Assembly (NCBI GenBank): GCA_016285455.1
Contig: JAEEQS010000006.1
Location: 62,001 to 126,000 of the forward strand
DNA: 64,000 bases
Reading direction: 5' to 3'
From: Bacteroidales bacterium
GTDB lineage: Bacteria > Bacteroidota > Bacteroidia > Bacteroidales > UBA932
The position numbers were made by a program, and so were the translations under genes. Below the pieces are notes generated by a model. The model had not been told where the DNA came from. It made no database searches and saw only the letters and a list, made by a program, of their open reading frames with translations. Below are positions 50,242 through 60,442 of the stretch, piece by piece; position 1 is the stretch's first letter; each line of letters starts with the position of its first letter.

Positions 50242-52530
50242 CTAAAGTTTCTTTATTCGTCCGGTACCCAGGTTGAAAAGGAATTCCTTTCCATCCATAC
50301 CCATAACCCTGACATATCCGTCTTTGTCTTCGGTTATGGTGCTTTCCCTGGATATCGGCTTCTTAATATTTTTAGCCGTGAGTTCCTCTCCTTCAGGAGT
50401 ATAAATCCTGAGTTTAGAAACTGTACGGAGTATGTAGTAACGCTTCCCGAACAGAATGGCAGGCTGCGGCATTTCTCTGGCAAATTCCGGAGCGTGGATA
50501 TCTGTCCATCCCTCAATTATTTCTCCGTTAACGTCACGTTTCGTTATTATGTTCTCTCCTGTAATGATGAACATACGGTAATTCCCCCCTTCCCTAATTA
50601 TCTCAGGTCCAAGGGCGACCTCCACGTCCAGCTCCTTAGGGTAGCCGGTATAGTGGGCTCCGCGGCGGTTCATCCTGTATAGCTTGTTCCCAAGAATGAA
50701 GGTTATGTAGCTCTTGCCGTCATCAAGCTTCACAAGATCTGCATAGTTCTTTATGGTATCCTTCATAGGTATTCCCCAGATTCCCTTCTTGTTGCGGTCC
50801 ATATAGGAAATAGAAAGGTATTTCTTGCTCTGCTCAAACCAGGTGGTGTCTCCCGTGTCCGGATCAACCAGAGGGAAAGGTCCCCAGTAAGGGGCAAAGG
50901 TGCTGTCTATAAATACTACATCTTCGTCTTCCTCGTCGAACATCAAAGGCGCGGAAGAAAGGGCCGCAGCATAAAAGTTAAGCGATGCCATTGTCTTGCC
51001 ATCTGAAGGGCAGACATTTACAGTGGCATATTCAAAATTTTTCTTCCTCAGCGATGTGGTTACCCTTTCCCTGAAACACTTGTTCAGAACAGAAAGGAGA
51101 GTGTCTGCCCCTTCCTTTATGTTAACTATTGCCTTTGCTACTCCCTTTTCAGAGAAGAAAGAACCAGCAGGAGTTCTAGAAAGATATTTATCCAGATTGA
51201 CGGCGTTTGCCCTGCCCTTTGAAAACTCGCTGATGGCATTTGCAGAACCAATTATGGTCCAGTCATTGATCTTGCATAAAGACTCCTCTGGATTGTGAGA
51301 GAAGATCTCTCCCAGAACTGCCGCAACATAGCCCTTGTAAATGAATTGCTCAGGAGGGCAGCTTTCTCCCTTTCCCTTAAGACCTGTAATCCTTCCCAGG
51401 AGTGATGTAGAATTATGGTAGAGGAGCGTTACCCACTCAAACTTTCCTCCAACAAGGCAGAATGCGCTAACAGCCTCTGTAAATCCCTCGTCTGCAAGCC
51501 AATCCAAAGGAGCCGGTGCATCCGGAAGGGTTATTCTGTCCTGACTGGAAAGATAGGATGAATATTTTTTGTTGGCATCAAGCCACTTTTCGTAATCCTT
51601 CACGTAACTTTTCAGAGAATGAAGATCCAAAGCAACGGCAAACATTGTGCTTGCCGGAAGAATTTCACTGGCCTTAGACTCGTAAGGTTTCTGACCTCCC
51701 AGAACCGCCGCAAAGTTTATGAAATCTGAATTGTCCGCAAGAACACCCTCAAATGAAATGAAATTTCGTTGCCTAGGATTAATCTCAAGAGCACTCCAAG
51801 TGGCCATCCTCATTATAAAATCCGAGTACTTGAGGAAGGAGTAAGAAACGCTTCCTGAGAAAAGCTTTCCGATTTGCTTGTGGTTAATATACAGGCACTC
51901 CTCCCCTCCTGTTCCTTTAAGCACAGAATGGAAATCCTGATTCTCCAGAATGGAATTACCCGCATCCAGATGCCTAAGGGAGCTTTCTACGCAAATCGCT
52001 GAGGAACTTGCAAGTACAAGACCTTTTTCAATGGCAGCCTTAAGGCCGGATGAAAGAGTGAAAATCTTGTGGGAGTTGTAGGTGCGGGAAGAGGCGGCAC
52101 TGCTTTCCAGATATCGCTGAACATCCTCAAGGCTTTCCTGAGAACGGATGTCCGCTATCTGCAGCAGACTAACTTCGTTGATTGCGGAATAATGAAGGGA
52201 GAACAGGCTGTGGCTTTCTCCGGCTCCGCTTGCAAACAGCCTTTCCTGGAAAACTCCGAGAGAAGATGCCGAATCTATGAGCCCGTACGCAAAAGACGAC
52301 GTATCTGAGAGCATCTGGGCAATATGGTCCAGCCGCTCGAAATCAAAAATCAGGACAGCATCCGAAGGAACCGCCTTGTAGGCTCTTTCTGTCTCAGGGG
52401 AAAGCACCTTCTGCTCTTTTTGCGGAGTTTCTTCAGAGCCGTCTCCGCCCCGCAGGGCAAAATACAGCGCCGCGGCCAGTATAGCCACTCCCAGGAGCAT
52501 CAGAAGAAGTATTTTCTTTCCCTTACTCAT
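50242..52530 (-). CDS. DUF3352-like membrane-anchored protein
   Basis: A 762-residue protein with one N-terminal membrane helix (ILLLMLLGVAILAAALYFAL) and a large periplasmic part. The segment AVPSDAVLIFDFERLDHIAQML just after the anchor and the later blocks resemble the DUF3352 family found in Bacteroidota, whose function is unknown. The C-terminal third looks like beta-propeller-type repeats (GKEFLFNLGTGRIKKL end, PQPAILFGKRYYILRTVSKLRIY). It is next to the ABC exporter and may act in the same envelope process. Confidence 0.65.
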   Translation of the reverse strand: MSKGKKILLLMLLGVAILAAALYFALRGGDGSEETPQKEQKVLSPETERAYKAVPSDAVLIFDFERLDHIAQMLSDTSSFAYGLIDSASSLGVFQERLFASGAGESHSLFSLHYSAINEVSLLQIADIRSQESLEDVQRYLESSAASSRTYNSHKIFTLSSGLKAAIEKGLVLASSSAICVESSLRHLDAGNSILENQDFHSVLKGTGGEECLYINHKQIGKLFSGSVSYSFLKYSDFIMRMATWSALEINPRQRNFISFEGVLADNSDFINFAAVLGGQKPYESKASEILPASTMFAVALDLHSLKSYVKDYEKWLDANKKYSSYLSSQDRITLPDAPAPLDWLADEGFTEAVSAFCLVGGKFEWVTLLYHNSTSLLGRITGLKGKGESCPPEQFIYKGYVAAVLGEIFSHNPEESLCKINDWTIIGSANAISEFSKGRANAVNLDKYLSRTPAGSFFSEKGVAKAIVNIKEGADTLLSVLNKCFRERVTTSLRKKNFEYATVNVCPSDGKTMASLNFYAAALSSAPLMFDEEDEDVVFIDSTFAPYWGPFPLVDPDTGDTTWFEQSKKYLSISYMDRNKKGIWGIPMKDTIKNYADLVKLDDGKSYITFILGNKLYRMNRRGAHYTGYPKELDVEVALGPEIIREGGNYRMFIITGENIITKRDVNGEIIEGWTDIHAPEFAREMPQPAILFGKRYYILRTVSKLRIYTPEGEELTAKNIKKPISRESTITEDKDGYVRVMGMDGKEFLFNLGTGRIKKL

Positions 52531-52580
52531 AGACTTGCGAATTTACGAAAAAAAATCGAGAGAGATGGCATAAAAACAAA

Positions 52581-52602
52581 AAGGGGGATGTTTCCACCCC
52601 CC
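52581..52602 (-). terminator. terminator after the FKBP gene
   Basis: On the minus strand GGGGG-TG and CA-CCCCC form a hairpin followed by a T-rich run, about 25 bases after the FKBP stop. Confidence 0.75.
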
Positions 52603-52626
52603 GATTCTTCAAGCTCGAAGACGGTT

Positions 52627-53346
52627 TTATTTGCCTGCTTCTTTATCCTTGCCTGCGAAAGGGAAAACCTTGATCAGCTCTACGTCAAATACCAAAGTTG
52701 AATAAGCAGGAAGATCCGGACCCATCTCTCTTCCGCCATAACCGAGGTTGAACGGAATCCAGAGTTTCTCCTTTCCGCCCTCGCCAATGAGCTGGAGACC
52801 TTCAGACCATCCAGGGATTACGCCGTTGAGAGGGAACTTGATGGTTTCTCCCCTGTCATAGGAAGAGTCGAACTGCTTGCCATTTGTAAGGCAACCCTTG
52901 TAGTGTACCTCTACGGTATCCTGAGGGCCTGGCTTTAACTCGTTGCCAGGAACTTCGATCTTGTACTGAAGACCGCTCTCGGTCTCCTGAACGCCTTCGT
53001 TCTTCTTGTTTTCTTCCATAAACTTCTTCTCCTCTTCAGCCTTTACGTTTCCGAGAGCCTCGTTGGCTTTGATCATATACTGCTGAATGTACATAGGAGC
53101 GGTCTGTTCGTTGAAGATAACGGTATCGCCCTTGAGGACAGTCTTGATGGTGCTCATCACCTTGGAAATGTTGATGTTGTCCATCTGTGAGCTTTTAAGC
53201 ATGTTTGCGAAAGCAACTCCTACGGCAACGCTTACAGAATCAACTTCTCCCTGGGTCAATCCAGGAAGCGGCTTAGGATTGCTCTGGCAAGAAGCCAAAA
53301 TAACTGCGCTGAGAGCGCATACGGCAATTGTCTTGAAAAACTTCAT
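52627..53346 (-). CDS. FKBP-type peptidyl-prolyl isomerase, lipoprotein
   Basis: A 239-residue lipoprotein (signal MKFFKTIAVCALSAVILASC) that assists folding in the periplasm. The N-terminal region is FkpA-like (ALGNVKAEEEKKFMEENKKN). The C-terminal FKBP domain shows VEVHYKGCLTNGKQFDSSYDRGE, GVIPGWSEGLQLIGEGGKEKLWIPFNLGYG and LVFDVELI. The frame is open further upstream to 53487, but the lipoprotein signal fixes the start at 53346. Confidence 0.93.
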   Translation of the reverse strand: MKFFKTIAVCALSAVILASCQSNPKPLPGLTQGEVDSVSVAVGVAFANMLKSSQMDNINISKVMSTIKTVLKGDTVIFNEQTAPMYIQQYMIKANEALGNVKAEEEKKFMEENKKNEGVQETESGLQYKIEVPGNELKPGPQDTVEVHYKGCLTNGKQFDSSYDRGETIKFPLNGVIPGWSEGLQLIGEGGKEKLWIPFNLGYGGREMGPDLPAYSTLVFDVELIKVFPFAGKDKEAGK

Positions 53347-53371
53347 AATCTGAATATCTAATTGTTTACGT

Positions 53372-54466
53372 TTATTCTTTCGGATTGCAAATATAAGAAA
53401 ACAAAGCCATCTTATGCAATAATCTTGCCCCCACATTAGCATCCCACTCATTTTGGCCTGGAGCCACCTCGCAAAGATCAAAGGCAACTATCTTCCTCTG
53501 CGATGCAACCATTCTCAGCAGATAAACCGCCTTCTGGAAACTCAGCCCGCCAGGAACCGGAGTGCCTGTGTTAGGGCAAAGAGAAGGATCTAGACCGTCT
53601 ATGTCAAAACTGATGTATACATTTTCAGGAAGAGTCTCAACGATTTCCTCGCATATCTTCTTCCAGGTTTTTCCTTCTGCCATAGCCTCTTCCATTGCGG
53701 CATCCGTAAAGGCTGAAATGCGTCCTTCCCTTAAAATGGTATCGTGCTCGTCTGCGCAGAAGTCCCTGATTCCCAACTGGGTAAGATGACCAACATTGTT
53801 TATCTTAGACAGGATGTTGAACATTATGGAAGCGTGAGAATGTTCAAAGCCTTCATATGCGTTCCTAAGATCCGCGTGAGCGTCAAACTGCAGAACTCCC
53901 AGTTTCTGCCCTTCCGGCAAAGACTGTGCGGCGGCCTTCACAGCCCCGAAGCTTACGCTGTGCTCTCCGCCTACAACTCCCGGAATCTTTCCCTGGGAGA
54001 GGTAGCCAGAACAAATCTGCTCAACAAGATAATTAACGCCCTGGCTTGCCTGGTTAACCTCCTCCTGAGCCTGACAGAGACTTTTGTCCAGTTCCTTACC
54101 CACTGAAAGGCAGTCTATTATCTTGCAGGCCTTTTCTCTGGATTCTTGATTTATTGCCTTGATATAATCAAAGACCTTTATCCTCTGAGAAGAATCCTCA
54201 AGGTCTATCTCGGTCTCATCTGTCCCGATTTTGAATTCTGGACTTGAAGGATAGTGCTCGTCATACAGATCCACCTGAGTTGAGGCTCCGATAATTGCCT
54301 CCGGGCCGTTTGCCGTGCCGTCTGAATATGAAACGGTTGCGTCCCACGGAACAGATATCAGCACCACCGGGCATTCGTCGTTCGGGAAAGGCATCCCAAA
54401 ATACCTTCCATTAGCAATCCCCACTCCTGAAGGGTCAAACTCGAGATTGTCAACTTCTTCTTTCAT
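53372..54466 (-). CDS. agmatinase/arginase-family ureohydrolase
   Basis: A 364-residue metal-dependent ureohydrolase. The manganese-site motifs are VGGEHSVSFG, QFDAHADLRNAYEG and SFDIDGLDPSLCPNTGTPVPGG. Agmatinase (agmatine to putrescine) is likely, but the long N-terminal extension and insert at about 100-140 mean formimidoylglutamase or guanidino-acid hydrolase cannot be excluded. It overlaps the kpsF stop by one base (TGATG). Confidence 0.85.
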   Translation of the reverse strand: MKEEVDNLEFDPSGVGIANGRYFGMPFPNDECPVVLISVPWDATVSYSDGTANGPEAIIGASTQVDLYDEHYPSSPEFKIGTDETEIDLEDSSQRIKVFDYIKAINQESREKACKIIDCLSVGKELDKSLCQAQEEVNQASQGVNYLVEQICSGYLSQGKIPGVVGGEHSVSFGAVKAAAQSLPEGQKLGVLQFDAHADLRNAYEGFEHSHASIMFNILSKINNVGHLTQLGIRDFCADEHDTILREGRISAFTDAAMEEAMAEGKTWKKICEEIVETLPENVYISFDIDGLDPSLCPNTGTPVPGGLSFQKAVYLLRMVASQRKIVAFDLCEVAPGQNEWDANVGARLLHKMALFSYICNPKE

Positions 54467-55437
54467 CAGACTATACCCTCCCTTAGAATGTCGTGGATGT
54501 GAACCAGTCCCACATAGCGGCCTTCCTTCATCACAACCACGGAGGTTATCTTGTTCTTCTGCATTATGTTAAAGGCGTTTACAGCCATATCGTTGATGTC
54601 TATCTGCTTAGGGTTATGGCTCATTATGTCCTTTGCCACAAGATGCTCCACCTGAGAACCTTTTTCCACCATCCTTCTTACGTCTCCGTCTGTGATTATG
54701 CCCTGGAGATCTCCCTTGCCGTCTAGAACAACGGTTGCTCCAAGCCTGTTCTGGGAAATGTTTATGATTGTGTTCTGAATGCTTTCATTCATTCCCACAA
54801 CAGGACGAACGTTAAGATCCATCACGTCAGAAACCCTAAGGTACAGCCTCTTGCCCAGGCTTCCTCCAGGGTGGTACAGGGCAAACTGCTCCTGAGAAAA
54901 GCCCCTCATCTGAAGAAGGCAAACCGCCAGGGCGTCTCCCATTACAAGCTGAGTGGTGGTGGAAGAAGTAGGAGCCAGGTTGTTAGGATCGCTCTCCTTG
55001 TCTACCGTTGCCCTGACAATGTAGTCTGCGTGCTGGGCCAGGAATGAATCCACAGAAGAAACCATCGCGATTATCTTGTTTCCCATTCTGGCTATCAGCG
55101 GAACCAGCACCTTGATTTCCGGCGTGTTGCCGCTCTTTGAGATGCAAAGCACCACATCGTCTTTCTGGATTATCCCCAAGTCTCCGTGAATGGCGTCTGC
55201 AGCGTGCATGAAAATGGCGGGAGTTCCGGTGGAATTCATAGTGGCCACTATCTTGGTGCCGATGATGGCACTCTTTCCTATACCGGTCACTATCAGCCTT
55301 CCCTTGCTGTTGAAGATCAGATCAACCACCTCCAGAAAGCTCTCGTCTATGTATGAAGTGAGATTTGCAACGCTTTCAGCCTCTTGTGAAATAACCCTGC
55401 GTGCAAGGTCCAAAATTTTTCCGTCAGATTTCTTCAT
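54466..55437 (-). CDS. kpsF: D-arabinose-5-phosphate isomerase (KpsF/GutQ family)
   Basis: Makes arabinose-5-phosphate for KDO synthesis in lipopolysaccharide. It is 323 residues: a SIS domain with VTGIGKSAIIGTKI and SKSGNTPEIKVLVP, then two CBS domains in the C-terminal half (VMDLNVRPVVGMNESI, IMSHNPKQIDINDMAVNAF). The ATG at 55437 is chosen since the extra upstream 20 residues start at a TTG within the promoter. Confidence 0.92.
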   Translation of the reverse strand: MKKSDGKILDLARRVISQEAESVANLTSYIDESFLEVVDLIFNSKGRLIVTGIGKSAIIGTKIVATMNSTGTPAIFMHAADAIHGDLGIIQKDDVVLCISKSGNTPEIKVLVPLIARMGNKIIAMVSSVDSFLAQHADYIVRATVDKESDPNNLAPTSSTTTQLVMGDALAVCLLQMRGFSQEQFALYHPGGSLGKRLYLRVSDVMDLNVRPVVGMNESIQNTIINISQNRLGATVVLDGKGDLQGIITDGDVRRMVEKGSQVEHLVAKDIMSHNPKQIDINDMAVNAFNIMQKNKITSVVVMKEGRYVGLVHIHDILREGIV

Positions 55438-55443
55438 AAAAAT

Positions 55444-55474
55444 TTTGACAACTTCGAAATTATGAGTACATTTA
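55444..55474 (+). promoter_or_regulatory. candidate recQ promoter
   Basis: TTTG (55444-55447), exactly 19 bases, TACATTTA (last base off consensus), about 48 bases before the recQ ATG. Confidence 0.4.
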
Positions 55475-55494
55475 TACACACAAACAGTGTACTG

Positions 55495-55502
55495 CAAATA
55501 TA
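55495..55502 (-). promoter_or_regulatory. -7 box for kpsF
   Basis: Reads TATATTTG on the minus strand (exact consensus), giving a leader of about 50 bases to the kpsF ATG at 55437. Confidence 0.55.
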
Positions 55503-55521
55503 GTGCAAATTAAGCTAACTA

Positions 55522-57738
55522 ATGAACATAACTTCTGAAACCCTGCGCACTCACCTTAAGGAATTCTTCGGATTCTCTAACTTCAAAGAGCAGCAGGAGG
55601 ACATAATAAAGCATTTGATAAGGGGGAACAATGCTTTTGTGCTGATGCCAACGGGCGGAGGAAAAAGCCTTTGCTACCAGCTTCCGGCCTTGCTTATGGA
55701 TGGCGTGGCTGTTGTGGTAAGCCCGCTGATTGCCCTGATGAAGAACCAGGTGGACGCCATTAGGGGATTCGTCGCCGAGAAAGAAGGCATCGCCCACTTC
55801 CTCAACTCCTCTTTGAACAAAGCTCAGGTCCAAGAAGTTAAAGATGACCTTCTAAAAGGCCTGACCAAGCTTTTGTACGTTGCTCCCGAATCGCTGACAA
55901 AAGAAGACAACATCCAGCTTCTGAGGCAGTGCAAGATTTCTTTCTACGCTATTGACGAAGCGCATTGCATCTCCGAATGGGGCCACGATTTCCGTCCAGA
56001 GTACAGGAGGATTCTGCCTATAGTCCAGGAAATCGGGAAAGCACCTATCATAGCCCTTACCGCCACGGCAACCCCTAAGGTCCAGAGCGACATACTCAAG
56101 AACCTGGGAATGCCAGACGCAAAGGTCTTCAAGTCTTCCTTCAACCGCCCTAACCTCTACTACGAGATCCGTCCAAAGGTCAATACAGAAAAGGAAATCA
56201 TAAAGTTCATCCGCCAGAACGAAGGCAAGAGCGGTATAATCTACTGCCTATCAAGAAAGAAGGTGGAAGATTTGGCAGAGCTTCTTAACGTCAACGGTAT
56301 CAAGGCCCTGCCTTATCATGCCGGTCTGGATGCTGCAACCAGGGCCACCAACCAGGATAAGTTCCTGATGGAAGAAGTGGATGTTATAGTTGCAACCATT
56401 GCCTTTGGAATGGGAATAGACAAGCCAGATGTAAGATTTGTCATCCACTACAATATGCCAAAATCTCTGGAAGGCTACTACCAGGAGACCGGCCGCGCCG
56501 GAAGAGACGGCGGAGAAGGCCAGTGCATTGCATTCTACAGTTTCAACGATATTCTCAAGCTGGAAAAATTCATGCAGAGCAAGCCCGTGGCTGAGCAGGA
56601 AATAGGAAAGCAGCTGCTTACGGAAACCGTAGCCTATGCAGAGAGCAACCAGTGCAGAAGGAAAACCCTGCTCAACTACTTTGGTGAAGTTTATCCGGAA
56701 GATGACTGCGGAGCCTGCGACAACTGCCTGCACCGCCAGCCGCAGTTCGAGGGCAAAGATTATCTTGTCACGCTTTTCCAGCTCATCCGTTCAATGAGGG
56801 AAAACTTCAAGGCAGACCATCTGGCAAATATCCTGGGAGGTGTCACAACTGCAATGATAACTTCCTACAAGCACAACACCAGCCGCTTCTTTGGCATAGA
56901 CAAAGAAAAAGACGAGAAGTTCTGGCTGGCTGTCATAAGGCAGGCTTGTGTTGACCAGTTCCTCAAGAAAGACATTGAGCAGTACGGCCTCATTTCCCTG
57001 ACAGACAAGGGCAAGGAATTCCTGGCAAAGCCTTATTCTGTAATGCTGACGGAAGACCGCCGCTTTGAAGACACGGGAGAGGGAGACGACGTTGACGATG
57101 ATATGCCAGCAGGCGGAAGGAAAGGCGGCGGTGGCGGAGACCAGACTCTCCTCTCTATGCTCAAAGACCTGAGAAAATCTGTTGGCAAGAGACTCAATCT
57201 TCCTCCTTATGTAATATTCACCGATCCGTCTCTGGAAGATATGAGCATCTTCTATCCTCTGACGGAAAAGGAATTGACAAACTGTACCGGCGTAGGCCAA
57301 GGCAAGGCCGCCAAATACGGAAAAGAATTCCTGGAACTGATAGCCAAATACGTGGAGGAAAACGAAATTGACCGTCCGGATGACTTTGTCAAGATCCGTA
57401 GCACAGACGACAGCTCTAACATAGGAAGGTTCATTCTCCACAACACTGATATGCACGTTCCTCTGGATGAGATTGCCAGGATGAAAGACCTGGATATGGA
57501 TGAGCTTCTTACCAAGATAGAAGCTATGGTTGCCGCTGGAAACCGCATCAAGATAGACTATTACATTCGCCAGACGGTAGACGAGGACAAGATAGACGAT
57601 ATCTACGACTACTTCAAGGAAGAAGCCGAGACTGATTCCGTCATAGACGCGATGAAGGCTCTTGGCCCTGACTACGAAGAAGAGGAAATCCGCCTTATCA
57701 GGATCAAATTTCTCACAGAAGTGGCCAACGGCTACTAA
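55522..57738 (+). CDS. recQ: ATP-dependent DNA helicase RecQ
   Basis: A 738-residue 3'-5' helicase of recombination and fork repair. Motif I is TGGGKSLCYQLPAL, motif II is IDEAHCISEWGHDFRPEY, motif VI is QETGRAGRDG. A zinc-binding RQC part with CRRKTLLNYFGE and CGACDNC follows, then an HRDC domain at about 540-620. It extends past the HRDC with a further acidic helical segment (YFKEEAETD...DYEEEEI), as seen in Bacteroidota RecQ. Confidence 0.95.
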   Translation: MNITSETLRTHLKEFFGFSNFKEQQEDIIKHLIRGNNAFVLMPTGGGKSLCYQLPALLMDGVAVVVSPLIALMKNQVDAIRGFVAEKEGIAHFLNSSLNKAQVQEVKDDLLKGLTKLLYVAPESLTKEDNIQLLRQCKISFYAIDEAHCISEWGHDFRPEYRRILPIVQEIGKAPIIALTATATPKVQSDILKNLGMPDAKVFKSSFNRPNLYYEIRPKVNTEKEIIKFIRQNEGKSGIIYCLSRKKVEDLAELLNVNGIKALPYHAGLDAATRATNQDKFLMEEVDVIVATIAFGMGIDKPDVRFVIHYNMPKSLEGYYQETGRAGRDGGEGQCIAFYSFNDILKLEKFMQSKPVAEQEIGKQLLTETVAYAESNQCRRKTLLNYFGEVYPEDDCGACDNCLHRQPQFEGKDYLVTLFQLIRSMRENFKADHLANILGGVTTAMITSYKHNTSRFFGIDKEKDEKFWLAVIRQACVDQFLKKDIEQYGLISLTDKGKEFLAKPYSVMLTEDRRFEDTGEGDDVDDDMPAGGRKGGGGGDQTLLSMLKDLRKSVGKRLNLPPYVIFTDPSLEDMSIFYPLTEKELTNCTGVGQGKAAKYGKEFLELIAKYVEENEIDRPDDFVKIRSTDDSSNIGRFILHNTDMHVPLDEIARMKDLDMDELLTKIEAMVAAGNRIKIDYYIRQTVDEDKIDDIYDYFKEEAETDSVIDAMKALGPDYEEEEIRLIRIKFLTEVANGY

Positions 57739-57745
57739 AGAATTC

Positions 57746-59542
57746 CTAGTTCATTGGAGTAAATGGGCAGTAAACGCTTACTATAAAAATGTTTGCCGCC
57801 AGTATAATGATATTCATCAGCACGCCTATCTTTATGAAGTCCGAGAAGCGGTAGCCTCCTGGAGCATACACTAGCATATGGGTAGGAGAACCTATAGGTG
57901 TTGCAAAGCTGGAGCTTACGGCTATCATAAGGGCTATCATAAACGGGTAAGGGTCATAGCCGAGAGCCGTTGCCGCCTGATACATAATCGGGAAGAAGAT
58001 AGCGCCGGCTGCCGTGTTGCTGATGAATTCCGTAATGAAAGTGGCAACCAGGCAAACTCCCGCCATCACAACTATCGGATTCTTGCCGCAAATAGCCAGG
58101 ATACCGTTTGCCATTTTCTCAGCGATTCCCGTCTTCTGTATGGCAAGTCCCAGAACCACGCTGCCAGCAAAAACCATCAAGACTTCCCAATTGACAGCCT
58201 TCATTGCTTGCTCTGCGTTGCAGCAACGGAATACAAGCATAGCCACCGCGGCAAGGAAGGCGCAGCTGGCAAGCGGAAGAACATTGGTTGCGCTAAGAGC
58301 TACCATCGCTATCATAATCAGACCTGAAACCAGAGTCTTGGGCCCAATGTTAGAAATCTGTCCGGAGTCAAAGAAACGAACCTGTCTGGTAAGCTTCGCC
58401 GCTCTAAGGTCTGCCTTTGGAGAACACTCCAGCAAAAGCGTGTCCCCGGCCTGAAGCACCACCTCTCTCGGAGACTGGGCTATTCTCTCACCTTTTCTGG
58501 ACACGGCTATCAGAGTCATATGGTTTTCTCTCTCAAATCCGGAAGAATGTATTGTCTTGTTTATAAGGCTGCTGCCAAACGAAATATATGCTGTCTGAAG
58601 ATTGCGTCTTTTCTCCGGCCTGGTTGAAAAAGCCTGTCTGTCTGCCGCGGCAAAAGAGTGGCTTTTCTCAAGATCCAGCAAATCTTCTATCTGTCCGGCA
58701 AAGACCAGACGGTCTCCGCTCATTATTATTTCTTCTGGCGCCACAGGAGAAATCACCTCTCCCCCGGCCCTTATTATTTCTATCAAAGACCCTCCCTTGA
58801 TATCAGAAAGTGACGCCTCCTGTACGCTTTTTCCAATGTTTGGATTATCTGAAGGAACAAGAAACTCCACGGTATATTCTGAAGCGTCTTCAAAAGCGCT
58901 TTCCGGAGCCTTCCTGTCCGGCAGAAGTTTCCTAAGGGCAATTACGGAGAGTATTCCCACCGCAAGGCAGAAAAGGCCCGGAACGGTTGTAGACAGAACG
59001 TTCATCACGTGATGGGTATTCTGAGTGTAAAGTCCTGAGATGATGAGGTTAGGAGGAGTTCCTATAAGGGTGCAGATACCTCCCATTCCTGAAGCGTAGC
59101 TTAACGGAATCAGAAGTTTTGAAGGAGAAATGCCAAGTTTCTTGCTCCACATCTTGACTATGTCTACAAACAGAGCCACAACCGTTGTGTTGCTCAAGAA
59201 AGAACTCAAGCCGGCAACCGGAAGCATAAGCCTGGCTATAGAACCGGAATATCTCTTTGGCTGTCCCAGCAGATTCTTTACAATCCAGTGAAGTACACCG
59301 GTATGCATCAATCCCGCAACCACCACAAACAGCACTCCCACAACAACTGTAGAAGAATTGCTGAAGCCGGAAAAAGCATCTGCTTCCGAAAGCACCCCGG
59401 TCACCAGAAGAATGAACATTGCGGAAACAAAAACCAGATCAGCCCTAATACGGGTGAAAAGCAGCACCGAAAACACGCCCAGCACTGTAGCTATCGTTAT
59501 CCACGCGTGTAAATTGAAACCCAGAAAAACAATATTTTCCAT
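57746..59542 (-). CDS. SLC13/DASS-type anion transporter with two RCK_C domains
   Basis: A 598-residue inner-membrane transporter with about a dozen helices. The two SNTT/SNTA-type motifs of the DASS family are visible (LSSFLSNTTVVALF and ITEFISNTAAGAIFF). Between helices at about 210-385 lie two TrkA_C/RCK_C regulatory domains (VEFLVPSDNPNIGKSVQEA ... MTLIAVSRKGERI). Substrates in the family include sulfate, phosphate and dicarboxylates; which one is unknown. Confidence 0.87.
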   Translation of the reverse strand: MENIVFLGFNLHAWITIATVLGVFSVLLFTRIRADLVFVSAMFILLVTGVLSEADAFSGFSNSSTVVVGVLFVVVAGLMHTGVLHWIVKNLLGQPKRYSGSIARLMLPVAGLSSFLSNTTVVALFVDIVKMWSKKLGISPSKLLIPLSYASGMGGICTLIGTPPNLIISGLYTQNTHHVMNVLSTTVPGLFCLAVGILSVIALRKLLPDRKAPESAFEDASEYTVEFLVPSDNPNIGKSVQEASLSDIKGGSLIEIIRAGGEVISPVAPEEIIMSGDRLVFAGQIEDLLDLEKSHSFAAADRQAFSTRPEKRRNLQTAYISFGSSLINKTIHSSGFERENHMTLIAVSRKGERIAQSPREVVLQAGDTLLLECSPKADLRAAKLTRQVRFFDSGQISNIGPKTLVSGLIMIAMVALSATNVLPLASCAFLAAVAMLVFRCCNAEQAMKAVNWEVLMVFAGSVVLGLAIQKTGIAEKMANGILAICGKNPIVVMAGVCLVATFITEFISNTAAGAIFFPIMYQAATALGYDPYPFMIALMIAVSSSFATPIGSPTHMLVYAPGGYRFSDFIKIGVLMNIIILAANIFIVSVYCPFTPMN

Positions 59543-59545
59543 AAA

Positions 59546-60442
59546 TCAAAGAGTTTTCCAAATTATGCTCTTGTCCCGCCCCCAGTAAGACATCTGCCTC
59601 TTGGCATAATGGCGGGTATTTGTCTTTATCTTCTCTACCGCATCGCTGAGGCTTATTTTCCCGTCCATATAATCAAAAAGCTCGCGATAGCCAACGGTCC
59701 TCAGCGGCGGAATGTGCAGAAGGTCAGGGCGGAATGCTCCATCTTCATATCTGAAGCGGTCCAGAGATTTCACTTCTTCCAAAAGCCCCTCTTCCATCAT
59801 CTTGTCCACCCTTGTGTTTATCCTTTCATAGAGTTTGTCACGCTCCATTGTCAAGCCGATTTTCTCAATTTCAAACTGACGCTTTTTCTCCGGGGAAGTT
59901 TTCCATTCGGAATACTTTTTCCCAGTCTGCAGCGTAACCTCCAGCGCCCTGATTATTCTCTGCGGATTGGCTATGTCCAGTTCTTCGTACGAAGCAGGGT
60001 CCAGGATTTTTAGCTGATATCGCAGAGAATTTATGCCTTCTTCTTTCAGCCTTTGGTTCAGGCTGTCTCTAAGTTCCAGATCAGGTTCCGGAAAAGCGTC
60101 CAGCCCATTGCACACGGCATCTATGTAAAGGCCGCTGCCGCCGCACATTACCAGCCTGGAGTGAGTCTTGAAAAGTTCTTCCAGAAGGGCCAGCGCGTCT
60201 ATCTCATATTGGCCGGCAGCATAATGCTCAGTAATGGATTTTGTCTGGATGAAATAATGCTTAACCTCAGCGAGCTGTTCCTTTGAAGGCACAGCCGTGC
60301 CGATTGTCATCTCCTTGAAAATCTGGCGGGAGTCGCAATTGATTACAGGTGAACCTATTTGTTTTGCAAGATTAATTGCAAAAGCGGTCTTTCCCACGGC
60401 AGTGGGCCCGAGGATGACAATCAGGCTATTCTTCGGAGGCAT
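59546..60442 (-). CDS. miaA: tRNA dimethylallyltransferase MiaA
   Basis: Isopentenylates A37 of tRNAs reading UNN codons. It is 298 residues from the ATG at 60442: P-loop LGPTAVGKTAFAINLA, NCDSRQIFKEMTIGTAVP, GGSGLYIDAVCNGLD, and the C-terminal TRHYAKRQMSYWGRD. The ATG lies 17 bases inside the preceding gene, pointing to coupled translation. The frame is open further upstream but only as a shadow of that gene. Confidence 0.95.
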   Translation of the reverse strand: MPPKNSLIVILGPTAVGKTAFAINLAKQIGSPVINCDSRQIFKEMTIGTAVPSKEQLAEVKHYFIQTKSITEHYAAGQYEIDALALLEELFKTHSRLVMCGGSGLYIDAVCNGLDAFPEPDLELRDSLNQRLKEEGINSLRYQLKILDPASYEELDIANPQRIIRALEVTLQTGKKYSEWKTSPEKKRQFEIEKIGLTMERDKLYERINTRVDKMMEEGLLEEVKSLDRFRYEDGAFRPDLLHIPPLRTVGYRELFDYMDGKISLSDAVEKIKTNTRHYAKRQMSYWGRDKSIIWKTL